A DNA stretch of 64,000 bases, from the NCBI RefSeq assembly GCF_027497355.1, contig NZ_CP114909.1, positions 5,785,001 to 5,849,000 of the forward strand, read 5' to 3'. This DNA is from Micromonospora sp. WMMA1947. GTDB taxonomy: Bacteria; Actinomycetota; Actinomycetes; Mycobacteriales; Micromonosporaceae. A program made the position numbers and the translations under genes. Each line of letters starts with the position of its first letter. Within the stretch, counting starts at the first letter, position 1. Shown here one piece after another: positions 9,054 through 16,363 of the stretch. Under the pieces are notes generated by a model. That model searched no databases and was not told where the DNA came from. It saw only the letters and a program-made list of their open reading frames with translations.

Positions 9054-10426
9054 CAGACCGCCTGAAGCTCCGCGATCCGGCTGCCGAGAGCAGCCAGCGC
9101 GGGCTCTCGCGCAGCCTGCGGCGCGGCAAGCGCCCACAGTGCGTTCAGACGATCGTTGACGCGCGCTGACCGCATCCCGTCCGCCACCAGCCCCACCGCC
9201 TTCATCCCGTACTCGCCAGCGGTAGCGAGATCACCGGCCAGGATACTCGCGGTGGCGACCGAGATCGTGTCGAAGATGAAGGACCGGCGATCTTGCGGGC
9301 GGCGTAGCCGCACCGCCTGGTGGGAGTGCTCAGCGGCGCTGTCTACGTAACGCACATGCTCTGGGTGCCGGGCCAGGGCGGAATAGACGACGGCGGAGAT
9401 GCCGTGTACGTCGGCCTCGGTCAGCGCGAAGTGGGTCCAGGCCGGTGCGGTGTCCAGGTCTGCCTGATCGAGCTCGCGCCGTGCCCGGGTCAGGCTGTCG
9501 ACGACCTGGTGATCGGCGCCCAGCAGTGCGTAGGCCCAGGCAGAGTTGGCGTGCAGTATGCCGACGCTGGCATGGCAGCCGGCCTGCTGTGCGGCGAGCT
9601 GCCCGAGGCCGAACAGTTGCAGCGCTTCGGAGGGCTGTTCCTGGTACAAACTGACCCGCCCCAGGCGATACAGCGTGTTGGCCAGTAGCGGCAGCGAGTC
9701 GGTCTGTCGCGCCAGGACGAGGCTCTGTGTGAGGTGTCGGCGCGCCATGTCGTGATCGTCGAGATCGTGCGCCACCCAACCGACGAGGTTGTGCAGCTCG
9801 GCAAGGGCAGCCCGCAGCTCCGCAGCTACCACATCGTTGCACTGCACCTGCAGAAGCTGCGTCGCCCATGCCACGTACCCGCGTGCGGATTGCAGGCAGC
9901 GCCCTCCCCCGGCAGCGGCATCAAGCCGGCGGTGAAAGGCGGTCACAGCACGAACGGTGGCTACTTCGTCCTGGCCGACGGCGGCCGGGACGACGACCTC
10001 CTGAGAGGTGGGTAGCAACCGCTCTACGTCAGCGGGTATGGCGCCTACCGCAATGCTCGCGACGACGCCGAGCAGCTCGCGAGGATCGAGCGGCGCGGCG
10101 ACTCCGGCCTGTTCGAAGGACGAACCCTGCCGGTGGCGAACAGCCTGTTCATCGAGGGCGAGCCCCATGTAGTGGCGGGGGATGCACAGCCCTTCCGCGA
10201 TGCGCTCCAGTACTGAGTAGTCGGTGACGATGCGCCGGCCTGCGGCGATTTCCGAGACCCGGCTGGCGCCCAGACCGGTTGCAGTCGCGACCGCTGACCA
10301 GCTGAAGCCCCGATCCTTCAGGAAGCCGAAGACCGCGCCGATGTCGTGGCGCGCGAGGTGTACCCGAATGCTGACGCCGCGGTAAATGCCCTCGTGCCAC
10401 CACTGCGGCCTGACGACCCGCTGCAT
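9053..10426 (-). CDS. XRE-family transcriptional regulator with TPR-like repeats
   Basis: 457 residues. The N-terminus holds a helix-turn-helix (residues about 20-75, with SWSAVATATGLGASRVSEIA and an AAGRRIVTDYSVLERIAEGL segment). The rest is alpha-helical TPR-like repeats (HNLVGWVAHDLDDHDMARRH, LANTLYRLGRVSLYQEQPSE and similar). This architecture is common in actinomycete regulators that sense a small molecule or peptide. The ATG at 10426 is preceded by GGAGGG about ten bases upstream. The gene is divergent from the lanthipeptide genes across a 582-bp gap that contains iterated 11-mers, so it is a candidate regulator of that cluster; this is inference. Confidence 0.85.
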   Translation of the reverse strand: MQRVVRPQWWHEGIYRGVSIRVHLARHDIGAVFGFLKDRGFSWSAVATATGLGASRVSEIAAGRRIVTDYSVLERIAEGLCIPRHYMGLALDEQAVRHRQGSSFEQAGVAAPLDPRELLGVVASIAVGAIPADVERLLPTSQEVVVPAAVGQDEVATVRAVTAFHRRLDAAAGGGRCLQSARGYVAWATQLLQVQCNDVVAAELRAALAELHNLVGWVAHDLDDHDMARRHLTQSLVLARQTDSLPLLANTLYRLGRVSLYQEQPSEALQLFGLGQLAAQQAGCHASVGILHANSAWAYALLGADHQVVDSLTRARRELDQADLDTAPAWTHFALTEADVHGISAVVYSALARHPEHVRYVDSAAEHSHQAVRLRRPQDRRSFIFDTISVATASILAGDLATAGEYGMKAVGLVADGMRSARVNDRLNALWALAAPQAAREPALAALGSRIAELQAV

Positions 10427-11008
10427 GGATTGTCACTCCCTCCGACCGCGGATACTGCGCACAGTAGTCGTCCGCCTGCGAGATGTCCGCCCTGCCGCCG
10501 GCCCTGCGGCCCGCCGTCTCACCGTGAGAGGCCCACCGTGAGGCGCTCACCGTTGACTAGCTGGCGACAGCCCGCATCGGCCAGGGTCGTTGGCATGCCA
10601 GTCAGACGCCATCGCCTCCTCCGGGTTCTCGCTAAGGACTCGGCGACCGGAGCAGATCAGACACCGGTGCCGACCCCGGCAGGTGACGACGGCTGTCACG
10701 AGGCTGACCCGGACCGGTTCGGGGTGGGTGCTGTGCAGGAGGCCCGCTCGCCTCGGACCAATGCGCGGCCGGAGCGCGTGCAGGCGTTGACCCGAGACGT
10801 CGGCACCTCTCCCGCCCGCGCACGCCGGAGGTCTGTGCTGCTCGGGATTGCCGTCCCCCGTGCCATCCCGAGCCGGACCGCCGGTGCCGTGGTGGCGTGC
10901 CGGTGCCATCGTGCGCCGGCACGCCATCGCGGAACGCTCCGCAAGCAGCCAATTCCCAAGGCCGCGGGTCACCCGCGGCTGCGCACCGATGCCTCACAGG
11001 AGCAGCTC
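10427..11008. other. Divergent intergenic region between XRE/TPR regulator and lanthipeptide cluster
   Basis: 582 bp with no convincing gene. A frame is open on the plus strand across most of it, but the predicted peptide is Arg/Pro/Ala-rich, typical of out-of-frame high-GC DNA. It holds the leftward regulator's ribosome site and an array of three related 11-mers at 10518-10556. A plausible ribosome site (AGGAG at 10998-11002) belongs to the first rightward gene. Confidence 0.6.
10518..10556. promoter_or_regulatory. Three iterated 11-bp boxes at 14-bp spacing (candidate operator)
   Basis: CTCACCGTGAG at 10518, CCCACCGTGAG at 10532 and CTCACCGTTGA at 10546 share a CACCGT core and recur exactly every 14 bp. 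The first is a perfect palindrome around one central base. The array lies about 90 bp upstream of the XRE/TPR regulator start. It could be a binding site for that regulator; no promoter motif was certain. Confidence 0.5.
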
Positions 11009-11254
11009 ATGACCGGCCAGCACCCGACGGTCCCACGTCGGTTCGCCTTGGTGCGGTACTCCGACGGCGATGACAGCCGAATGATCGTCGCCTGGGGTAT
11101 CGAGCTGCCCGACGGCTCCACCGTCTCGGCAAGCATCGACGACCAGACGGTCGCCGTCTGCAGCAGAGCTGCTCATTGCGAACTCATCCACGGCGCCGAG
11201 CTGGTCTGGATCCATGGCGAGATCGATGACTTCGAAAAGGAGAGATCGTCATGA
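11009..11254 (+). CDS. Small protein of unknown function upstream of the FxLD cluster
   Basis: 81 residues starting at the ATG preceded by AGGAG, with sequence such as RFALVRYSDGDDSRMIVAWG and AAHCELIHGAELVWIHGE. It looks like a small beta-rich protein and has no signal peptide or membrane segment. Its stop overlaps the next ATG (ATGA), so it is translated with the following gene. I do not recognise a family. Its place at the head of the lanthipeptide genes suggests co-expression with them. Confidence 0.6.
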   Translation: MTGQHPTVPRRFALVRYSDGDDSRMIVAWGIELPDGSTVSASIDDQTVAVCSRAAHCELIHGAELVWIHGEIDDFEKERSS

Positions 11255-11631
11255 AGGCCGCCGGCGTGGCCAGGAACCAGTACGCGCAGGCCTCCCCGGA
11301 CAGCGAATTCCGTGCGACCGCCCGCGTGGTCCTGAACATCCATCGGGACGATAACGGCTTCTGTATCGGCTGTTACGTCTACTTCCGCCAGCTCAAGCCC
11401 TTCCCCTGCGAGTACCGCTCGTGGGCAGCACGAGTGATCGCCACCTACCTCGCGCCGACACCCGGGGCTGGCAGATCCCCGGCTCACGATCGTCGACCGG
11501 AGGGCACCCGGCCGGTCCCAGCCCTCCGACTGGTGCCGCCGTCACTGCCCTGCCTCCGACGACACGGTGGTCATCCGCCTGGATTAGCACTACGCCGTCG
11601 GCATCTCGATCTCCGCCTGGATCGGCGGTAG
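11251..11631 (+). CDS. Small Cys-containing protein, C-terminus probably aberrant
   Basis: The frame encodes 126 residues. Only the first 70 or so look like protein: HRDDNGFCIGCYVYFRQLKP with a CxxC pair and a third Cys in PFPCEYRSW, like small actinobacterial proteins of unknown function. After about position 11455 the translation becomes Arg/Pro-rich while another frame looks conserved. The original stop has therefore probably been lost and this gene now runs into a decayed neighbour. Coupled to the preceding gene by an ATGA overlap. Function unknown. Confidence 0.5.
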   Translation: MKAAGVARNQYAQASPDSEFRATARVVLNIHRDDNGFCIGCYVYFRQLKPFPCEYRSWAARVIATYLAPTPGAGRSPAHDRRPEGTRPVPALRLVPPSLPCLRRHGGHPPGLALRRRHLDLRLDRR

Positions 11632-11670
11632 CGGCGACCCGTTCCAGAGGGACGGACGCCGAGCTTCATG
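11455..11670 (+). pseudogene. Decayed small gene just upstream of the lanthipeptide precursor
   Basis: Reading across two frames recovers a protein-like sequence: RGWQIPG in one frame, then LTIVDRR, SDWCRRHCPASDDTVVIRLD, an in-frame TAG at about 11585, and HYAVGISISAWIGGSGDPFQ in the other. A one-base frameshift near 11480 plus the TAG would explain the break. The pieces resemble small proteins encoded near actinomycete peptide clusters, but I cannot name the family. It is probably non-functional, or a sequencing error hides an intact gene. Confidence 0.5.
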
Positions 11671-11710
11671 GCGGGTCAGGGAGACCCGCGGCACCGAGAA
11701 GGAGGAACAC

Positions 11711-11869
11711 ATGGCAAGCGGAACGCTGGAACTCAGCGCGACCGGCAGCGACGACGAGTTCGACCTCGATGTCAGCCTGCTCGAGGTGGCGGACCTCGCC
11801 GGTCTGGTCAACCTGACCGACGACGGCTGCGGCAGTACCTGCACCGCCTGCACCACCAACGTCGCCTGA
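11711..11869 (+). CDS. lanA: FxLD family lanthipeptide precursor peptide (LanA)
   Basis: 52-residue precursor, preceded by GAAGGAGGAAC. The leader contains the FDLD motif (residues 17-20) that defines the FxLD family and is expected to be recognised by the dehydratase. The predicted core TDDGCGSTCTACTTNVA (residues 36-52) has three Cys (40, 44, 47) and six Ser/Thr (36, 42, 43, 45, 48, 49), enough for up to three (methyl)lanthionine rings. Asp37-Asp38-Gly39 precede the first Cys and would lie inside a Thr36-Cys40 ring. Such an Asp-Gly is the usual target of PCMT-like lanthipeptide methyltransferases, and one is encoded downstream. No protease or exporter gene is visible in the cluster. The cleavage site is not known. 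Confidence 0.9.
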   Translation: MASGTLELSATGSDDEFDLDVSLLEVADLAGLVNLTDDGCGSTCTACTTNVA

Positions 11870-11887
11870 TCAACCCCCTCCGCAAGA

Positions 11888-11923
11888 CCGGCCGGCGCCG
11901 CCACGACGGTCGACGCCGGCCGG
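11888..11923 (+). terminator. GC-rich hairpin between precursor and dehydratase genes (possible attenuator)
   Basis: Ten-base arms CCGGCCGGCG (11888-11897) and CGCCGGCCGG (11914-11923) flank a 16-base loop 19 bp after the precursor stop. Only a short T stretch follows (CTGTTTC). Such hairpins often protect precursor mRNA or limit read-through so that the peptide is made in excess over the enzymes. Confidence 0.55.
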
Positions 11924-11948
11924 CCCCCTGTTTCACCGAGGTAATCAA

Positions 11949-14900
11949 GTGAGCCGTTCCGTGGATTCCCCCGTCTACCGATCGATGGACACAGCGCTCG
12001 TCCGCGCAGTCGCACACCCGGCGATCGCGCTGCCCCCGTGGCCGGACCTGACCGAGCCTCGCCCCGAACTCGTGCCGTCGTGGGTCAGCTGGCTGCGACA
12101 GGTGTGGGCGATCGACGCGGTAGCCGAGGCTGTCGCGCTCTCCAGCCCGGTGCTCGCGGAGCAGGTCAGCAAGCTCTGCGCGGGTGAAGCCGCTTCGGTA
12201 CGCGAGACACGACGGACGGTCCACGCCGTCGTCCGGTACGTACAGCGTCTTCTCGGTCGCCCCACGCCGTTCGGGCTGCTCGCCGGCGTGGCACCCGCCG
12301 TGTTCGGCTCGCGAGCGCCGACCCGCTGGGGCTCAGCGCATAAGGCGATCGCGCGGGCAGCCGCTGGCTGGCTCACAGACGTGATCGCCCATCTCGAGCG
12401 TTGTCCGGAGCTGCTCTCCCGGCTTGCCGTGGTCGCGAACAGCACGCTCACGGTTCGCGACGACCGCCTGATCGTCCCCTACCAGCCGCATTCTGGGGTC
12501 GACGGCCAGCTGGGAGCAGCGGAGGTGTCCCTACGCCACTCAGCACCGGTGCGGGCTGCGATCGCCGCAGCTCGAAGCCCGATCCAGGTGGAGGTCCTCG
12601 CCGCGCAGCTTCGTGGCGCGTTTCCGCAGGCTTCCGCATCAGTCGTCATGGCGATGCTCACCCAGTTGATCGCTCACCGTGTCCTCATCACGAGCATGCA
12701 CGCGCCCAGCACGGAGCCGGACGCGTTCGCATACCTGCTGCGCCAGCTGGACGAGGCCGGCGCCGAGTCGGGTACGCCTGTCGCTGGCGTTGTCAACGCT
12801 CTCCGAGAGATCCATTCCGGGCTTCAGCGGCATAACACGGCACAGTCGAGTGACGCCCCAGCGGTCCGGCGGCTGGTGGCCTCGCGGATGCGGAGCCTCG
12901 CGATCTCGACGCACGAGCCGCTCGCCGTGGATCTCCGGCTGGACGCCTCGGTGACGCTCCCCGACCAGGTGGCCAAGGAGGTGGAACGCGCCGCGCTGGT
13001 GCTGACCAGGATGAGCGCGTACCCGTACGGCACTGCCGCATGGCGGGCCTACCACCAGCGCTTCTACGAGCGCTATGGCATCGGTTCCCTCGTGCCGGTG
13101 CGGGAGTTGGTCGACCCGGACAGCGGCATCGGCCTGCCCGACGGCTACCCCGGCAGCCCGGCCCCCGAGCCTCGCTCGCCGATCTCCCAACGGGACGAGA
13201 CGTTGTTGAATCTGGCGCAGCGTGCGGCACTGGACGGCGCGACGGAAGTCGTTCTCGATGAGGCGCTGATCGCACAACTGGAGCTCGGGCCGCAGCGGCT
13301 ACGCCTACCTCCGCACCTGGAGGCGTGTGTACGCGTGCAGGCCGCCGACGAGAAGGACCTGGCGCGCGGCAGGTTCACTATCGAGGTCATCTCCGTATCC
13401 CGGGCCGCCGGCGGGCTAACCGGACGGTTCCTCAGTGTGCTGCGACCGAGCGACGCAGGAAGGTTGGCCGCCGGCTTCGCCGACCTACCCGCCGGCGATC
13501 GGGACGCCGTGCCGGCCCAGGTGTCGTTCCCCCCGTTGGATCCCGGCACCGCGCACGTAGCGCGCGCCGTCCAGATGCTGCCCACGGTGATCAGCCTTGC
13601 CGAACACCGGTGGCCGAGTCGATCGGTGCTCACCATCGACGACTTGGCGGTGGGGTGCGATGGCCGGCGCATGTACCTCGCAGTCCCGGAACGCGGCCAC
13701 CGGATCGAGGCAGTCGGCATGCACGCGCTGAACCTGCGCGCCCACACTCCGCCCTTGGCCCGGTTTCTCATCGAACTCGGGCGCGGCCAGTGCGCTCAGG
13801 TAACGGCCTTCGACTGGGGTGCCGCCGCCCGGGCGAAGCTGCCCTTCCTGCCTCGGGTGCGGTACGGGCGGGCGATCCTAGCTCCCGCGACCTGGCGGCT
13901 GGAGGCTGCCGAGCTGCCCGACCGGCACCAGCCCTGGTACGCCTGGGACGACGCCTTCGACGAATGGCGGGCTCGCCGGCGGTTGCCGCGCCTGGTGCAC
14001 CTGGTCGAGGCCGACCGTCGCCTGCCACTGGATCTCGACGAGTCAGCGCACCGCGTCCTGCTGCGCAGCCACCTGCTCACCGCGCCGCGGGCGGTCCTCG
14101 TGGAGGCACCCAACCCGGAGGACCTCGGGTGGTGCGGCGGCCGCCCGCACGAGGTCATCGTCGCCCTGCGCGCCACCGAGCCACCACCGTGGCCGCCGCT
14201 GCCCCCACCGACCCCGACCCGCGTCATCGGGCGCGACCAGGGCCAGACGCCGGCCGCCTCGCAAATCCTGCTCGCCAAGCTGTACGGAGACATCCGCCGC
14301 CAGGACCTGCTCCTCGCCGAGCACCTTCCTCGACTGCTCGCCGAGTGGGACACCCCGCCCGACTGGTGGTTCCTCCGGTTCCGCGACCCGGACCAGCACC
14401 TACGGCTACGGATCGCCCTGCCCGACGCATCCTCATTCGGACCGGCGGCTGAGCGCGTCAGCGCGTGGGCCGACGACCTGCGCCGACGCGGCCTGCTCCG
14501 AGAGATCCAGTACGCCACCTCCTATCCGGAGACCGGCCGGTGGGGATCCGGCCCCGCCATGCAGGCCGCCGAGGCGGTCTTCATCGCCGACTCCCACGCC
14601 GTACTGACGCAGCTGTGCCAACCGGTGCGCCCGAGTCGGCAGGCGCTGGTTGCCGTGCAGATCGCGGCTATCGCCGTCGCCTACACCCGCAGTGTCGAGA
14701 CCGGCATGCGCTGGCTGGTCGACCACGTTCCCGCAGCGGCACCTCAACCGGTCCCGCGGCCGCTGTTCCACGAAGCCGTCCGCCTCGCCCACCCCGGCCG
14801 TGACTGGTCAGCGCTCCGCGCGGCCCCCGGCGGCGCCGCCATCGTCGACGCCTGGAAGAACCGCGAAGTCGCCCTCGCCGTCTACCGGACCCACCTGCCC

Positions 14901-15059
14901 GGGCCACACACCGACGGCATCGACACCGACGACGTCCTCGGCTCGCTCATGCACGCGCACTACATCCGCGCGGTCGGCATCGACTTCGACGACGAGGACC
15001 AGTGCCGCTACCTAGCCCGAGCCGCAGCCCTCGCCTACTTCGCCCGGAGCCGGCCATGA
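11949..15059 (+). CDS. lanB: Class I lanthipeptide dehydratase, LanB
   Basis: 1,036-residue tRNA-Glu-dependent dehydratase that converts Ser/Thr of the precursor to dehydro residues. It is a full-length LanB: the large N-terminal glutamylation domain (about residues 1-750, with VRYVQRLLGRPTPFGLLAG near 95) is fused to a C-terminal thiopeptide-type elimination domain (about 780-1030, with DWWFLRFRDPDQHLRLRI near 807). It starts at a GTG 79 bp after the precursor stop, behind a GAGG-like site. Its stop overlaps the LanC ATG. The complete domain set argues against a split thiopeptide dehydratase. Confidence 0.93.
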   Translation: MSRSVDSPVYRSMDTALVRAVAHPAIALPPWPDLTEPRPELVPSWVSWLRQVWAIDAVAEAVALSSPVLAEQVSKLCAGEAASVRETRRTVHAVVRYVQRLLGRPTPFGLLAGVAPAVFGSRAPTRWGSAHKAIARAAAGWLTDVIAHLERCPELLSRLAVVANSTLTVRDDRLIVPYQPHSGVDGQLGAAEVSLRHSAPVRAAIAAARSPIQVEVLAAQLRGAFPQASASVVMAMLTQLIAHRVLITSMHAPSTEPDAFAYLLRQLDEAGAESGTPVAGVVNALREIHSGLQRHNTAQSSDAPAVRRLVASRMRSLAISTHEPLAVDLRLDASVTLPDQVAKEVERAALVLTRMSAYPYGTAAWRAYHQRFYERYGIGSLVPVRELVDPDSGIGLPDGYPGSPAPEPRSPISQRDETLLNLAQRAALDGATEVVLDEALIAQLELGPQRLRLPPHLEACVRVQAADEKDLARGRFTIEVISVSRAAGGLTGRFLSVLRPSDAGRLAAGFADLPAGDRDAVPAQVSFPPLDPGTAHVARAVQMLPTVISLAEHRWPSRSVLTIDDLAVGCDGRRMYLAVPERGHRIEAVGMHALNLRAHTPPLARFLIELGRGQCAQVTAFDWGAAARAKLPFLPRVRYGRAILAPATWRLEAAELPDRHQPWYAWDDAFDEWRARRRLPRLVHLVEADRRLPLDLDESAHRVLLRSHLLTAPRAVLVEAPNPEDLGWCGGRPHEVIVALRATEPPPWPPLPPPTPTRVIGRDQGQTPAASQILLAKLYGDIRRQDLLLAEHLPRLLAEWDTPPDWWFLRFRDPDQHLRLRIALPDASSFGPAAERVSAWADDLRRRGLLREIQYATSYPETGRWGSGPAMQAAEAVFIADSHAVLTQLCQPVRPSRQALVAVQIAAIAVAYTRSVETGMRWLVDHVPAAAPQPVPRPLFHEAVRLAHPGRDWSALRAAPGGAAIVDAWKNREVALAVYRTHLPGPHTDGIDTDDVLGSLMHAHYIRAVGIDFDDEDQCRYLARAAALAYFARSRP

Positions 15060-16348
15060 GCCTCGCGTACGAGAGCCACGAACTCGCCGTCGCGGTCGCC
15101 GACCTCCTCGCCCACCCCGACGACCACCGGCTGCCGATCCGGCAACCCTGGTGGCGGCAGTCGCTCGCCCTCGGCGTACCCGGGATCGCCCTGCTGCACG
15201 TAGAGCTGGCAGCGGCGGGGCTAAGGCCCTGGAAACGCGCCCACCACTGGCTCACCGCCGCTACCAGCGGCCCGGTAACGGCAGGCCCTGACAGCCACCC
15301 CTTCCACGGCGCACCCGCGCTCGCCCACGTCCTCGCCTGCGCCAGCACTCATCAGCCCTGCCTCTACGCCCGCGCGCTCGACGACCTCGACCGGGCGATC
15401 GCCGCCGACGCCCGGCGCCGAGTGGCCGTCGCCCACGCCCGCATCGACGCCTGCGAGCTACCGGCCCTCGCCGAGTTCGACGTCATCCGTGGCCTCGCCG
15501 GGATCGGCGCGTACCTGCTCCATCGACCGCCTGCGGGCGAGGCACTTCATGCCGTACTCGGATATCTGGTCCGTTTGACCGCTCCCCTGCACCACGACAG
15601 CGAGGCGCTACCAGGCTGGTGGACCGGCAGCGGCCCCAACGGACGCGCCGATACCCGATTCCTCGGCGGCCACGGCAACAACGGACTGGCACACGGCATC
15701 GCCGGACCCCTGGCCCTCCTGGCACTCGCCGCCCGGCAAGGCGTCGTCGTCCCGGGGCAACTCGCGGCCATCGCCACCGTCTGCTCGTGGCTCGACCGGT
15801 GGCGCAGCGATACCGGCGCCGGCCCGATCTGGCCGTACTGGATCACCAGGGCGCAGCTGCGTGCGGACCACCCACCGACGCCGGCCGCCCAACGGCCGTC
15901 ATGGTGCTACGGCACCGCGGGCCTGGCACACGCGCAGCAGCTGGCCGCTCTCGCAATCGGTGACCCGGTCCGTCGCGTGACTGCCGGAGACGCGCTCGCC
16001 CGCGCCCTGATCGACCCTGGGCAGCTGGCGGCAACGACGGATCCCTCCCTGTGCCACGGGTACGCGGGCCTCGCCCACATCGCCCATCGCGTCGCCGCCG
16101 ACGCTCCCCCTGGCACAGCCGCTCGCCTCGACGCCCAGGTTCCCGGCCTGCTCAGAATGATCGGCCCTGCGGGTGCCGGCCCTCGGCGTACGGCTGCTGC
16201 CCTACTCGCCGCCTCGTCGGGCCCCGGGCTGCTCGAAGGCGTCGCCGGAGTGGCCCTGGCCGCCCTGAGCTGCAGCACCGCGTCAGCGCCAGCTAGTTCC
16301 TGGGACTCCTGCCTGCTCACCGCCCGACCCGCCTACCCCCTGACGTGA
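15056..16348 (+). CDS. lanC: Lanthipeptide cyclase, LanC
   Basis: 430-residue zinc-dependent cyclase that adds Cys thiols to dehydro residues to form lanthionine rings. The zinc ligands expected from the NisC family are present: Cys284 in SWCYGTAG and Cys333-His334 in LCHGYAG. The double-glycine repeat motif GGHGNNGLAHGIAGPL and LGVPGIALLHVEL support the alpha-toroid fold. It starts in an ATGA overlap with lanB, so both enzymes are made together. Length is normal for the family. Confidence 0.93.
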   Translation: MSLAYESHELAVAVADLLAHPDDHRLPIRQPWWRQSLALGVPGIALLHVELAAAGLRPWKRAHHWLTAATSGPVTAGPDSHPFHGAPALAHVLACASTHQPCLYARALDDLDRAIAADARRRVAVAHARIDACELPALAEFDVIRGLAGIGAYLLHRPPAGEALHAVLGYLVRLTAPLHHDSEALPGWWTGSGPNGRADTRFLGGHGNNGLAHGIAGPLALLALAARQGVVVPGQLAAIATVCSWLDRWRSDTGAGPIWPYWITRAQLRADHPPTPAAQRPSWCYGTAGLAHAQQLAALAIGDPVRRVTAGDALARALIDPGQLAATTDPSLCHGYAGLAHIAHRVAADAPPGTAARLDAQVPGLLRMIGPAGAGPRRTAAALLAASSGPGLLEGVAGVALAALSCSTASAPASSWDSCLLTARPAYPLT

Positions 16349-16363
16349 GGAGGAGCCGAACCG

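Noticed and set aside
10346..11008. Long open frame in front of the 81-residue gene
   Set aside because: Peptide is Arg/Pro/Ala-rich with no protein-like pattern; the downstream ATG has a ribosome site.
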